A DNA stretch of 64,000 nt, from positions 53,941 through 117,940 of the forward strand of contig NZ_JPRM01000005.1 in the NCBI RefSeq assembly GCF_000737695.1, in the 5' to 3' direction. This document shows positions 8,747 to 17,489 of the stretch, piece by piece. Position 1 is the first letter of the stretch, and every line of letters begins with the position of its first letter. A program made the translations under genes and the position numbers. Source of the stretch: Flavobacterium hydatis. Its GTDB lineage: Bacteria > Bacteroidota > Bacteroidia > Flavobacteriales > Flavobacteriaceae. The notes under the pieces are model-generated. The model saw nothing but the letters and a program-made list of their open reading frames with translations, was not told where the DNA came from and did no database searches.

Positions 8747-9635
8747 TGCTTTTAATTATTGGTAAGTTTTTATTCATCAGCTTCATATTCATTCCTTCTA
8801 TTCCTTGTAATCCACCAGTATGAATCAGCAGGATTTTTGAGTTTTCGGGGAAATAATTTCTCCTAATTAAATCTATAACGCCAAAAACCATCTTTCCTGT
8901 ATAAATTGGGTCCAAAGGGATCTGATTTTCATCAAAAAACTGATTAATAAAGGTAATAAGTTCCAAATTTACTTTACCATAACCGCCAAAATGGTAGTCT
9001 GTAATCAATTCCCAATTTTGATTCTTTGCAAAAATACGAATTTCATCTTTTAAAAAATCCCCTTTTAACGCTGGAAACCCTAAAACTTTTTGATTTGGTA
9101 ACGCACTATTGCTAATTCCCGAGATTGTTCCGCCTGTTCCTACGGCACAACATACATAATTAAACTCGGTATCTTCTGGCGTTAAAATTTCCTCACAACC
9201 TCTTACCGCCAGCTCATTTGTTCCTCCTTCGGGTACAAGATAAAAATCTCCAAATTTCTGTTTTAGATTATCTAAAAAGCTTTGTTCGCTTTTAAGACGA
9301 TAGTCTTCTCGGGAAACAAACTCAAATTGCATTCTGTTTTCCTGAGCAAATTTTAAAGTTGGATTTCCTTCGATTTTATCGATAAGTTCATCGCCACGGA
9401 TAATTCCGATGGTTTTAAATCCACTTTCTTTGCCTGCATAAGCCACAGCAGCAATATGATTAGAAAATGCTCCGCCAAATGTGAGCAACGTTTTCTGATT
9501 TTCGGCTTTCGCCTGAAGTAAATTATATTTTAGTTTTCGATACTTATTTCCTGAAATAAAAGGATGAATTAAATCTTCTCTTTTAATTGTAAGTGAAATA
9601 TTGTTCGGAAAAACGGTATGGATCTTTTGATTCAA
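8739..9635 (-). CDS. ACC deaminase/D-cysteine desulfhydrase family PLP enzyme
   Basis: A 298-residue tryptophan-synthase-beta-fold enzyme. The N-terminus has IKREDLIHPFISGNKYRKLK, containing the PLP-binding lysine of this family (NKYRKL), followed by LTFGGAFSNHIAAVAYAG, FYLVPEGGTNELAVRGC, CCAVGTGGTISG and the C-terminal LLIHTGGLQG. Family members either open 1-aminocyclopropane-1-carboxylate or release sulfide from D-cysteine; sequence reading alone does not separate these, and many bacterial members are D-cysteine desulfhydrases. It is the middle gene of a three-gene minus-strand unit, 9 nt after the HExxH membrane gene and overlapping the LysM gene by 8 nt. Confidence 0.88.
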   Translation of the reverse strand: MNQKIHTVFPNNISLTIKREDLIHPFISGNKYRKLKYNLLQAKAENQKTLLTFGGAFSNHIAAVAYAGKESGFKTIGIIRGDELIDKIEGNPTLKFAQENRMQFEFVSREDYRLKSEQSFLDNLKQKFGDFYLVPEGGTNELAVRGCEEILTPEDTEFNYVCCAVGTGGTISGISNSALPNQKVLGFPALKGDFLKDEIRIFAKNQNWELITDYHFGGYGKVNLELITFINQFFDENQIPLDPIYTGKMVFGVIDLIRRNYFPENSKILLIHTGGLQGIEGMNMKLMNKNLPIIKSNV

Positions 9636-9644
9636 AATCTAATT

Positions 9645-9980
9645 TTATTTTTGATTTAAATACTGCAAAAACCTAAAAAAAGGTCTGCTCTTTAAATAAT
9701 TCATATCTCCCTCATTTTCATAAGCTTCTCTTTCAAAACTTATATTCTGATACGCTAAACTTGCATTTTTATATTGAAATAAACGCACCACATATTCTAT
9801 TAAATACCAAATAAAAAATGGTAGTATCAATAACTCTAATTGTTGGCGTAAATGTATTTTTTCATGATTAACAAAAACCTGATTCTTTTTGTCTGAAGGA
9901 TATTTTACCAATACAAACGGAAACACAGCCATTCCTCGATATCCTTTCGGAATTAAATATTTAGCAATAATCAAAAACAT
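9645..9980 (-). CDS. Small membrane protein with HExxH motif
   Basis: A 111-residue protein, first gene of a tight three-gene unit. It has a hydrophobic N-terminus (IIAKYLI ... GMAVFPFVLV) and a membrane-like stretch LLILPFFIWYLIEYVVRLF at about 50-68. Between them lies VNHEKIHLRQQLELL, an HExxH zinc-protease-type motif (H39, E40, H43), and downstream is ISFEREAYENE, which could supply a third Glu ligand. The same arrangement recurs in short Bacteroidota proteins that are usually left as hypothetical. A minimal membrane metallopeptidase or a degenerate relative is possible. Activity is inferred only from the motif. Confidence 0.65.
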   Translation of the reverse strand: MFLIIAKYLIPKGYRGMAVFPFVLVKYPSDKKNQVFVNHEKIHLRQQLELLILPFFIWYLIEYVVRLFQYKNASLAYQNISFEREAYENEGDMNYLKSRPFFRFLQYLNQK

Positions 9981-10097
9981 TCGCTGTAAAATTTATAAAT
10001 TTGTAGTAGTAAATTACTTCTATACAAAGAAAATCATAATCAATTGAATTTACTTAAAATAAAAACATAAAAATAGCATTTTGCCAGATTCAGAATT

Positions 10098-10274
10098 ATG
10101 AACGAACAAAATAAGGAAAATAAATTAATTGAAGGCGAAGATTTTTATTATACCCCCGAAGGATATAAATGTTTTACCGAAAAACATCATCTAAAAAGAG
10201 GGTATTGCTGCAAAAGTGGTTGTCGCCATTGCCCTTATGGATATGATAAAAAAACTGGAGAAATAAGAAAATAG
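10098..10274 (+). CDS. DUF5522-type Cys-rich small protein (58 aa)
   Basis: A 58-codon gene starting ATG at 10098. The product is EDFYYTPEGYKCFTEKHHLK followed by RGYCCKSGCRHCPYGYDKK: four Cys in CCxxxCxxC ending in CPYG, the signature of the DUF5522 family of tiny zinc-ribbon-like or Fe-S-like proteins in Bacteroidota. Cytoplasmic, with no signal peptide. It is divergent from the three-gene unit ending with the HExxH protein. Function unknown; the Cys spacing suggests metal binding. Confidence 0.8.
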   Translation: MNEQNKENKLIEGEDFYYTPEGYKCFTEKHHLKRGYCCKSGCRHCPYGYDKKTGEIRK

Positions 10275-10871
10275 ACTAATCAGCCAATTAGATAATTAGA
10301 AAATATGTTAATTTGAATTTTAGATTATCTAAAACCTGAAAACCCTAAGAAATCTTAAATTCCTTTGAAACAAATTATATAATCTTTAAATTTCCAAATC
10401 ATTAAAATACGATAATTAGAAACTTGCTTTTTAAATTACTCGAAGATCCAATAATTTAACAACCTAACCAATCTAAAAATATAAATGGATATCTGCTCTC
10501 AAAAATATAGGATTACAATCCACAAATCCTATCATAGGTCGGATATTCGGTATCCCTAGTTGTTAATTAGAAAATGTGTCAATTTGAAAATTAGATAATT
10601 ATTTCAGATTGATTTTACATTGAATAGGTATTTCGCTCCTATGGAGCTTTTACCAACTGATCGTGTTGTTTTCTATAAATATTACGCCTTAACAAGGCTG
10701 AAAAAATAAATTCGTTAGGATTATATTATTTATAGAAATAGAATTTATCGATTAGCATTTGAGACCTAGCAGGTCGACAATAATCTAAAGAACAAAAAAT
10801 TAATCTGTTGTTAATCTAGCTAAAATACCTTAGCAACTTAGAATCTTAGCAACTAAGCAACTTATAAAAAA
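10275..10871. repeat. AT-rich intergenic stretch with decayed dispersed repeats
   Basis: About 600 nt with no convincing gene. It holds two copies of an AATTAGAAAAT-GT-AATTTGAA-type word (near 10290-10320 and 10560-10600), a segment TTTCGCTCCTATGGAGCTTT (near 10630) with a short palindrome, ACGCCTTAACAAGGCTG (near 10685), and at the 3' end repeated CTTAGCAACTTAG-type words (10828-10865) immediately before hutU. These look like relics of common flavobacterial intergenic elements. Confidence 0.5.
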
Positions 10872-12848
10872 ATGACTTTCCAAGAACAAATTCAACAAGG
10901 AATTCCATCTATATTACCTCCAAAGGCAACATACGATTTAGCAATAAATCACGCACCAAAACGTAAAGCAATCCTTTCTGCAGAAGAAAAAAAACTAGCC
11001 TTAAAAAACGCATTACGTTATTTTGAACCGCAACATCATGCGGAATTAATAACCGAATTTTCGGAAGAATTAGAACAATACGGACGTATTTATATGTATC
11101 GTTTTCGTCCTGATTACAGAATGTATGCCAGACCTATTAGCGAATATCCTGGAAAATCAGAACAAGCAAAAGCAATTATGCTAATGATTCAGAACAATCT
11201 GGATTATGCTGTGGCGCAACATCCGCACGAATTAATTACTTATGGTGGTAACGGAGCTGTTTTCCAGAACTGGGCGCAATACTTACTTGCAATGCAATAC
11301 TTGTCGGAAATGACAAATGAGCAAACGCTTACCATGTATTCTGGACACCCGATGGGATTATTCCCTTCGCATCCTGAAGCTCCACGTGTAGTTGTAACTA
11401 ACGGAATGGTTATACCGAATTATTCTAAACCAGATGATTGGGAGAAAATGAACGCGCTTGGAGTTTCTCAATACGGACAAATGACTGCTGGAAGTTATAT
11501 GTATATTGGACCACAAGGAATTGTACACGGAACGACAATTACTGTATTAAATGGTTTCAGAAAAATAAAACTAAACCCTGAAGGGAACTTATTTGTTACT
11601 TCTGGATTAGGCGGAATGAGTGGTGCTCAACCTAAAGCAGGAAATATTGCTGGTTGTATCACGGTTTGTGCCGAAGTAAATCCTAAAATCACTAAAATCC
11701 GTCATGAACAAGGTTGGATCAATGAAATTGTAGAAGATCTTGACGAATTGGTAAAAAGAGTTGCTTTGGCGAAAGCCAATAAAGAAGTAGTCTCTATTGC
11801 TTATTTAGGAAACGTAGTAGATGTTTGGGAGAAATTTGACCAAGAAAACATTAAAATTGATTTAGGATCTGATCAAACTTCATTACATAATCCTTGGGCT
11901 GGTGGATATTATCCTGTTGGAATTACCTTTGAAGCTGCCAATGAAATGATGGCTAATAATCCTGAATTATTTAAAGAAAAAGTACAAGAAACACTTCGTC
12001 GTCATGCCGATGCTATAAACAAACACACTGCCAAAGGAACTTATTTCTTTGATTACGGAAATGCTTTTTTACTAGAAGCTTCTCGTGCAGGTGCTCAGGT
12101 AATGGCCGAAAACAACATCGATTTTAAATATCCTAGTTACGTTCAGGATATTATGGGACCAATGTGTTTTGATTACGGATTTGGTCCGTTTAGATGGGTT
12201 TGTACTTCTGGAAAACCCGAAGATTTACAAAAAACTGATGCTATAGCTTCTCAAGTTTTAGAGGAAATGGCAAAAACTGCACCCGATGAAATTCAGCAAC
12301 AAATGCAGGATAATATCAAATGGATAAAAGGAGCTCAAGAAAATAAACTGGTTGTAGGATCTCAGGCACGTATTTTATATGCCGATGCCGAAGGTCGTAT
12401 AAAAATTGCAGAAGCTTTTAACCAAGCTATTGCTAAAGGCGAAATTGGACTAGTAGTTTTAGGTCGTGATCATCATGATGTTTCGGGAACAGATTCTCCT
12501 TACAGAGAAACATCAAATATTTATGACGGATCAAGATATACCGCTGATATGGCGATACAAAATGTTATTGGTGACAGCTTCAGAGGAGCAACTTGGGTCT
12601 CTATACATAATGGCGGCGGCGTAGGCTGGGGAGAGGTTATAAATGGCGGTTTTGGTATGGTTCTTGATGGGTCTAAAGAGGCGTCAAAACGCTTAGCGTC
12701 AATGCTTTTTTGGGATGTAAACAATGGTATTTCAAGAAGAAATTGGGCACGTAATGATGAGGCTATTTTTGCAATAAAAAGAGCTATGAACACGCAACCT
12801 TTATTGAAAGTGACCATCCCTAATATAGTAGACGAAAAATTATTCTAA
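10872..12848 (+). CDS. hutU: Urocanate hydratase
   Basis: A 658-residue cytoplasmic enzyme that converts urocanate to imidazolone propionate using tightly bound NAD, the second step of histidine breakdown. Landmarks are YGGNGAVFQNWAQYLL, YSGHPMGLFPSH, GSYMYIGPQGIVHGT, a Gly-rich NAD region SGLGGMSGAQPKAGNIAG, QTSLHNPWAGGYYPVG and the C-terminal LGRDHHDVSGTDSPYRETS and WVSIHNGGGVGWGEVINGGFG. The length is that of the longer Bacteroidota form rather than the roughly 550-residue enzyme of Proteobacteria. No other hut genes are nearby, so it appears separated from the rest of the pathway. Confidence 0.97.
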   Translation: MTFQEQIQQGIPSILPPKATYDLAINHAPKRKAILSAEEKKLALKNALRYFEPQHHAELITEFSEELEQYGRIYMYRFRPDYRMYARPISEYPGKSEQAKAIMLMIQNNLDYAVAQHPHELITYGGNGAVFQNWAQYLLAMQYLSEMTNEQTLTMYSGHPMGLFPSHPEAPRVVVTNGMVIPNYSKPDDWEKMNALGVSQYGQMTAGSYMYIGPQGIVHGTTITVLNGFRKIKLNPEGNLFVTSGLGGMSGAQPKAGNIAGCITVCAEVNPKITKIRHEQGWINEIVEDLDELVKRVALAKANKEVVSIAYLGNVVDVWEKFDQENIKIDLGSDQTSLHNPWAGGYYPVGITFEAANEMMANNPELFKEKVQETLRRHADAINKHTAKGTYFFDYGNAFLLEASRAGAQVMAENNIDFKYPSYVQDIMGPMCFDYGFGPFRWVCTSGKPEDLQKTDAIASQVLEEMAKTAPDEIQQQMQDNIKWIKGAQENKLVVGSQARILYADAEGRIKIAEAFNQAIAKGEIGLVVLGRDHHDVSGTDSPYRETSNIYDGSRYTADMAIQNVIGDSFRGATWVSIHNGGGVGWGEVINGGFGMVLDGSKEASKRLASMLFWDVNNGISRRNWARNDEAIFAIKRAMNTQPLLKVTIPNIVDEKLF

Positions 12849-12884
12849 ATTAAAGTCGATATTAAACTTTTAAATTATTTAAAC

Positions 12885-13430
12885 ATGAAAAAATTATTTA
12901 TTTTACCGATTCTATTCCTCTTTATTCTAAGCTCGTGTAGTTCTGTTTCAGTCTATTCTGATTATGATAAAAATGTGGATTTTACTAAATATAAAACTTA
13001 TGCCTATTTTAAAGCCGGTATTGATAAAGTAGAAATTTCTGATTTAGATAAAAGAAGAATTTTACACGCTATCGATGAGCAAATGGCAGCAAAAGGTTTT
13101 ACTAAAAGTGATAATCCAGATTTATTAATAAACATTTTTACAAAAGCTAGAGAAGAAGTGAATGTAAATCAGTTTAGCGCTGGTTGGGGTTACGGATGGG
13201 GATACGGTTGGAATCCTTACTTAATGATGGGAAACCAAACTTCTGTTACAACATCTACCCAAGGAACTTTATACATTGATTTTATCGATGCTAAGAAAAA
13301 AGAAATGATCTGGCAAGGCGAAGGTGTTGGTTATTTAACACAACAAGGCGGAGAGAAAAAAGATAAAATAGTAGCCGATTTTGTGACTAAAATATTAGCA
13401 CAATATCCTCCTACAATTGCAAAAAAATAA
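12885..13430 (+). CDS. DUF4136 lipoprotein
   Basis: A 181-residue lipoprotein (lipobox LSSC, Cys18, then SSVSVYSDYDKNVDFTKYKTY). This opening, with 'YD..VDF..YKTYA' right after the lipid anchor, is characteristic of DUF4136. Further matches are KRRILHAIDEQMAAKGF, NPDLLINIFTKA, a Gly/Trp/Tyr segment WGYGWGYGWNPY and GTLYIDFIDAKKKEMIWQG. It is predicted to be anchored in the periplasm or outer membrane; function unknown. It lies 36 nt after hutU on the same strand, so read-through is possible, but no metabolic link is evident. Confidence 0.9.
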   Translation: MKKLFILPILFLFILSSCSSVSVYSDYDKNVDFTKYKTYAYFKAGIDKVEISDLDKRRILHAIDEQMAAKGFTKSDNPDLLINIFTKAREEVNVNQFSAGWGYGWGYGWNPYLMMGNQTSVTTSTQGTLYIDFIDAKKKEMIWQGEGVGYLTQQGGEKKDKIVADFVTKILAQYPPTIAKK

Positions 13431-13436
13431 TCTTTT

Positions 13437-13468
13437 TTGTTGTTCTTATTAAATAATTAATACATTTG
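13437..13468 (+). promoter_or_regulatory. Promoter of the ilvA leader
   Basis: A TTG element (13437-13442 region) is followed about 19 nt later by TACATTTG (13461-13468), fitting the Bacteroidota housekeeping consensus TTTG-N19-TAnnTTTG. The leader ORF starts 20 nt downstream. Confidence 0.6.
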
Positions 13469-13487
13469 TTTTTTCAAATAATAAACA

Positions 13488-13544
13488 ATGACAAACTTAA
13501 ATAACATTATTATCGCTATTAACATTATTGTAATTCTACAATAA
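13488..13544 (+). CDS. Ile-rich leader peptide for ilvA attenuation
   Basis: An 18-residue ORF starting ATG at 13488 and ending TAA at 13542-13544. It contains seven isoleucines (including runs NIIIAI and NIIVI), two Leu, one Val and one Thr. It sits between a good promoter and an intrinsic terminator located just ahead of the threonine dehydratase gene. A perfect ten-pair stem (CATTATTGTA 13523-13532 with TACAATAATG 13537-13546) overlaps its last codons. This is the arrangement of amino-acid attenuation leaders: slow translation of Ile codons would change RNA folding and let transcription continue into ilvA. Regulation by charged tRNA-Ile is inferred from codon content. Confidence 0.8.
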   Translation: MTNLNNIIIAINIIVILQ

Positions 13545-13546
13545 TG

Positions 13547-13620
13547 GCGAGGTGTTATATAAATAAGTAAACAAAATACAATTTATTAGAACCTCCCAAA
13601 TCGGGAGGTTTTTTATTTTA
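13547..13620 (+). terminator. Attenuator terminator and antiterminator before ilvA
   Basis: AACCTCCC (13590-13597) pairs with GGGAGGTT (13603-13610) and is followed by T-rich sequence: a strong intrinsic terminator. Upstream, GAGGT (13549-13553) is complementary to ACCTC (13591-13595), giving a possible antiterminator. TGTTAT (13553-13558) can in turn pair with ATAACA (13501-13506) inside the leader ORF, sequestering it. Confidence 0.8.
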
Positions 13621-13641
13621 AAAAACAACCGAAAAAATACC

Positions 13642-14886
13642 ATGAATTTATTTAATGAAGTAATTACCGCAAAAGAACAACTAAGCAAAGTAGTTGCTGC
13701 TACCCCACTTACACAAAACCTCAATCTTTCGGACGAGTTTAAATCGACTGTTTTATTAAAAAGAGAAGATTTACAAATTGTACGCTCGTATAAAATTAGA
13801 GGTGCTTATAATAAAATTTCATCACTAAATACTGCCGAAAAAGCAAAAGGTATTGTTTGCGCAAGTGCAGGAAATCATGCTCAAGGCGTAGCATATTCTT
13901 GTAATTTACTACAAATAAAAGGCAAGATTTACATGCCAAAAACAACCCCAAAACAAAAAGTAAAGCAAGTACAATTATTTGGGAAATCTTTTGTAGAAAT
14001 TGTGCTTATTGGCGATACTTTTGATGATGCGTATGCCTCAGCAACTGAAGATGCTGAAAAAAGCAATAGAATCTTTATCCATCCTTTTGATGATTTAAAA
14101 GTTATTGCCGGACAAGGTACTGTAGGATTAGAAATTCTGGAATCTTATAAAGAACCTATCGATTATGTTTTTGTTCCCATAGGTGGTGGCGGACTTGCAT
14201 CTGGACTTTCAGAAGTTTTTAAACATCTAAGTCCTGAAACTAAAATCATTGGAGTAGAACCAAAAGGAGCTCCATCGATGAAAACATCTATTATCGACGG
14301 CAAAAATACAGCACTAAAAACCATTGATAAGTTTGTAGATGGTGCAGCGGTAAAACAAGTTGGCGATATGACTTTTGATATTTGCCGCAAAAACTTAGAT
14401 GATATCATCCTTGTTCCCGAAGGCAAAGTTTGCACTACGATTTTACGTTTGTACAATGAAGAAGCAATGGTTGTAGAACCTGCCGGAGCATTAACAATTG
14501 CTGCATTAGACTTTTATAAAGAAAAAATAAAAGGTAAAACAGTAGTTTGTGTTGTAAGCGGAAGCAATAATGATATTGAGCGTACTGCCGAAATAAAAGA
14601 ACGTTCATTACTTTACGAAGGATTAATGCATTATTTCATGATTCAGTTCCCGCAACGCCCTGGTGCGCTTAAAGAATTTGTAAATGATATTTTAGGGCCA
14701 AATGATGACATCACTTATTTTCAGTTTGCCAAGAAAAACAGTCGAGAGGTTGGCTCAGTAGTAGTTGGATTAGAACTTAAAAACAAAAAAGACATCGTAA
14801 ACATTAAAACTAATATGATTGCTAAAGGATTTGAATTTCAATATCTCAATGAAAATCAGGATTTATATGCGCAGCTTATTGGATAA
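13642..14886 (+). CDS. ilvA: Threonine ammonia-lyase (biosynthetic type)
   Basis: A 414-residue PLP enzyme that deaminates threonine to 2-oxobutanoate, the committed step to isoleucine. The PLP lysine lies in LQIVRSYKIRGAYNKI (about residues 47-62). Other signatures are CASAGNHAQGVAYSC, the Gly-rich phosphate loop VPIGGGGLASGLSEV, and VVEPAGALTIAALDFY. A C-terminal ACT-like regulatory region (from about 325, YFMIQFPQRPGALKEFV) is present, the short single-ACT form, consistent with feedback by isoleucine. It stands alone rather than with ilvDBNC and is preceded by an Ile-rich leader peptide and terminator. This gives it its own isoleucine-responsive control. Confidence 0.96.
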   Translation: MNLFNEVITAKEQLSKVVAATPLTQNLNLSDEFKSTVLLKREDLQIVRSYKIRGAYNKISSLNTAEKAKGIVCASAGNHAQGVAYSCNLLQIKGKIYMPKTTPKQKVKQVQLFGKSFVEIVLIGDTFDDAYASATEDAEKSNRIFIHPFDDLKVIAGQGTVGLEILESYKEPIDYVFVPIGGGGLASGLSEVFKHLSPETKIIGVEPKGAPSMKTSIIDGKNTALKTIDKFVDGAAVKQVGDMTFDICRKNLDDIILVPEGKVCTTILRLYNEEAMVVEPAGALTIAALDFYKEKIKGKTVVCVVSGSNNDIERTAEIKERSLLYEGLMHYFMIQFPQRPGALKEFVNDILGPNDDITYFQFAKKNSREVGSVVVGLELKNKKDIVNIKTNMIAKGFEFQYLNENQDLYAQLIG

Positions 14887-15014
14887 AAAAATGGAGGATT
14901 ATGTGAAAATCTGGTAATCTTTTTTTTCTTTTTATGATTTATAAAGAGCAATCATTTAAGAACCATTTTAGATTCATTTAACTAAATATATAAGATAAAT
15001 CTTCTGTTTTTTGC

Positions 15015-15022
15015 TATTTTTG
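15015..15022 (+). promoter_or_regulatory. -7 box upstream of the truncated haemoglobin gene
   Basis: TATTTTTG matches TAnnTTTG and lies 26 nt before the ATG at 15049. The upstream region is T-rich, without an unambiguous -33 element. Confidence 0.4.
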
Positions 15023-15048
15023 CATATAATTTTTTTTACACAAAAACC

Positions 15049-15438
15049 ATGGTTATTTTAGATATTACAACAATTGAAGATATAAAACTATTAGTTAATA
15101 CTTTTTATGCAAAAGTTCAAAAAGATAAACTTATTGGTTCAATTTTTAATGAAAAGATTCAAGGAAGATGGCCAGAACATTTAGAGAAAATGTATAAATT
15201 CTGGCAGACTATTTTACTAGAAGAACATACTTATTCCGGAAGTCCATTTCCTCCTCATAAACATTTACCAGTTGATCAATCTCATTTTAATAGATGGATG
15301 GAAATTTTTACAGAAACCGTAGATGGTCTTTTTATAGGAATTGTTGCTGAAGAAGCAAAGGATAGAGCCGCTAATATGGCCTATATGTTTAATTATAAAA
15401 TTGAATATTTTAGGAATTTAGAAAAAACATCTAAATAA
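15049..15438 (+). CDS. Group III truncated haemoglobin
   Basis: A 129-residue soluble globin of the 2-over-2 type. The family pattern is visible: an N-terminal helix LLVNTFYAKVQKDKLIGSIF, then WPEHLEKMYKFWQTIL, the SGSPFPPHKHLPVDQSHFNRW block diagnostic of group III (trHbP), and a C-terminal RAANMAYMFNYKIEYF. Such proteins bind haem and O2 or NO, and are thought to assist oxygen- or NO-related chemistry in the cytoplasm. It precedes an O2-dependent aromatic amino-acid hydroxylase by 59 nt on the same strand. A supply or protective role for that reaction is an inference worth noting but not proved. Confidence 0.9.
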   Translation: MVILDITTIEDIKLLVNTFYAKVQKDKLIGSIFNEKIQGRWPEHLEKMYKFWQTILLEEHTYSGSPFPPHKHLPVDQSHFNRWMEIFTETVDGLFIGIVAEEAKDRAANMAYMFNYKIEYFRNLEKTSK

Positions 15439-15497
15439 AAAGCTAAAAATAGCTTGATAAATTCGTAATTTCGCAGAAGAACTACAACGATTTCGAA

Positions 15498-17255
15498 ATG
15501 AACCCAACTATTGAAACAAATCCGTTATTAGACAGATTGCCTAAACACTTAAAGCAATTTATTAAACCTCAAGATTATAGCGATTATACGCCAATTAATC
15601 AAGCGGTTTGGAGATATGTAATGCGTAAAAATGTTGACTATTTATCTAAAGTTGCTCACCATTCTTATCTAGATGGATTAAAGAAAACGGGAATCGAAAT
15701 CAACAATATTCCGAGCATGTATGGTATGAACCGAATCTTAACCGAAATTGGTTGGGCTGCTGTAGCGGTTGATGGTTTTATTCCACCAAATGCTTTTATG
15801 GAATTTCAGGCATATAATGTCCTGGTAATTGCTTCGGATATTCGTCAGCTAGAACATATTGAATATACTCCCGCACCCGATATTATTCACGAAGGTGCAG
15901 GCCACGCTCCTATTATTGCTAATCCTGAATATGCTGAGTACTTACGTCGTTTTGGCGAAATTGGTTGCAAAGCCATTTCTTCGCACAAAGATTACCAAAT
16001 GTATGAAGCAATTAGATTGCTTTCGATTTTAAAAGAAGCCGAAGGAACTCCTCAAGCCGATATAGATCAAGCTGAAAAAACTGTTGAAGATTTGCAAAAC
16101 AATATGGGCGAATTGTCTGAAATGGCACAAATAAGAAACTTACATTGGTGGACTGTGGAATATGGTTTGATTGGCACAATCGAAAACCCTAAAATTTACG
16201 GTGCTGGTCTATTATCATCAATTGGTGAAAGCGCTTGGTGTATGACAGATAACGTTACTAAAATTCCTTACGATATCTCGGCTGCAAACCAGAGTTTTGA
16301 TATTACAAAATTACAACCTCAACTATATGTTACGCCTACTTTTGCCTATTTAAGTCTTATTCTTGAAGAATTTGCTAATAAAATGGCTTTACGTACAGGA
16401 GGAATTTCAGGTATTCAAAAATTAATAAATTCGAATGCTTTAGGCACAATAGAACTAAGTACTGGTTTACAAATTTCTGGTGTTTTTACCAATGTAATTG
16501 AAGCTGATGGAAAACCTATTTATATACAAACAACAGGAAAAACAGCATTATCTTACCGCGAAAAAGAATTAGTTGGTCACGGAACGCTAACACACCCTGA
16601 AGGTTTTGGTAGTCCTATCGGAAAATTAAAAGGCTTTAATCTTGCTATTGAAGATATGAGTCCGATGGATTTAAATGCTTACAAAATAGTCGAAAATGAA
16701 ACCATCAAACTAGAATTTGAAGGTGGCATTATTGTAGAAGGTGAAATCATTACAGGCTCTAGAAATTTACACGGTGAGATTATTTTAATCAGTTTTAGAA
16801 ATTGCACCGTAACTCACGGAGATACTATTTTATTTAAACCTGAATGGGGTAATTACGATATGGCAATTGGTAAAAAAGTAGTTTCTGCTTTTTCTGGCCC
16901 TGCCGATGTAAATAGCTTTGATTTAATAGATTCAATTCCAAAGACAAAAACCATCAAAGCCAAACATTCTAAAGAACGTGATGAGCTAGAAGAATTATAC
17001 CAACAGGTTAGAACTATAAGAGAAACCAATTCTCACGAAACATTACTGCCTTCTGTATTCGAAAAAATAAAAACAAATCATCCTAATGATTGGCTATTAT
17101 CTGTAGAAATTACTGAGTTATTAAAGAATGATAATCAACCACAATTATTACAGGAAGTATTAGCGCATCTTGAAAACTTGAAATCAAAAAGACCTGAAGT
17201 TGCACATTTAATTGCTGGAGGTTTAGATTTGATTTTTGATAAGGAGAAGTGCTAG
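15498..17255 (+). CDS. phhA: Aromatic amino-acid (phenylalanine 4-) hydroxylase with C-terminal extension
   Basis: A 585-residue protein. Residues about 1-330 contain the pterin-dependent, non-haem iron hydroxylase domain. The iron ligands are visible as H131 and H136 in PDIIHEGAGHAPII, with a probable third ligand E221 in LHWWTVEYGLIG. A DGFIPPNAFMEFQAY segment lies near 92-106. The most likely reaction is phenylalanine to tyrosine. Unlike the compact proteobacterial PhhA (roughly 260-300 residues), there is a linker or insert at about 180-205 and a further 250 residues at the C-terminus (about 330-585) with beta-rich and then helical character. I recognise this as common in Bacteroidota versions but cannot name its function. 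Confidence 0.9.
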   Translation: MNPTIETNPLLDRLPKHLKQFIKPQDYSDYTPINQAVWRYVMRKNVDYLSKVAHHSYLDGLKKTGIEINNIPSMYGMNRILTEIGWAAVAVDGFIPPNAFMEFQAYNVLVIASDIRQLEHIEYTPAPDIIHEGAGHAPIIANPEYAEYLRRFGEIGCKAISSHKDYQMYEAIRLLSILKEAEGTPQADIDQAEKTVEDLQNNMGELSEMAQIRNLHWWTVEYGLIGTIENPKIYGAGLLSSIGESAWCMTDNVTKIPYDISAANQSFDITKLQPQLYVTPTFAYLSLILEEFANKMALRTGGISGIQKLINSNALGTIELSTGLQISGVFTNVIEADGKPIYIQTTGKTALSYREKELVGHGTLTHPEGFGSPIGKLKGFNLAIEDMSPMDLNAYKIVENETIKLEFEGGIIVEGEIITGSRNLHGEIILISFRNCTVTHGDTILFKPEWGNYDMAIGKKVVSAFSGPADVNSFDLIDSIPKTKTIKAKHSKERDELEELYQQVRTIRETNSHETLLPSVFEKIKTNHPNDWLLSVEITELLKNDNQPQLLQEVLAHLENLKSKRPEVAHLIAGGLDLIFDKEKC

Positions 17256-17277
17256 AAAGAGACTTTTATAAAGAAGA

Positions 17278-17308
17278 CCTTTGTCAAAGTTCAAAACTTT
17301 GACAAAGG
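17278..17308. repeat. Perfect palindromic repeat after the hydroxylase gene
   Basis: CCTTTGTCAAAGTT (17278-17291) pairs with AACTTTGACAAAGG (17295-17308). There is no T run, so it is more likely a dispersed repeat than a classical terminator. It could still protect the transcript 3' end. Confidence 0.5.
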
Positions 17309-17325
17309 CCTCCTAAAGATTTTGA

Positions 17326-17485
17326 TTGTAAAATCTGTGCGACATTCACCAAAATCTTGCCTTTCTTCGAAGTCTAAGGGCACAATCAATGTAGCGTTTC
17401 AACTCCGCTCAGCATGACAAGATTAAGAGAAAAACTTTAAACCTTTGCTACTTTAAACCTTTGCTACTTTGAACCTTTGCTCCTA
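17326..17485. repeat. Dispersed repeat remnant with tandem words
   Basis: A remnant around TGCGACATTCACC ... CAACTCCGCTCAGCATGACA is followed by a tandem word (A)AACCTTTGCTACTTT repeated about three times (17437-17480). Non-coding; a similar word array occurs near 46440-46510. Confidence 0.45.
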
Positions 17486-17489
17486 AATT

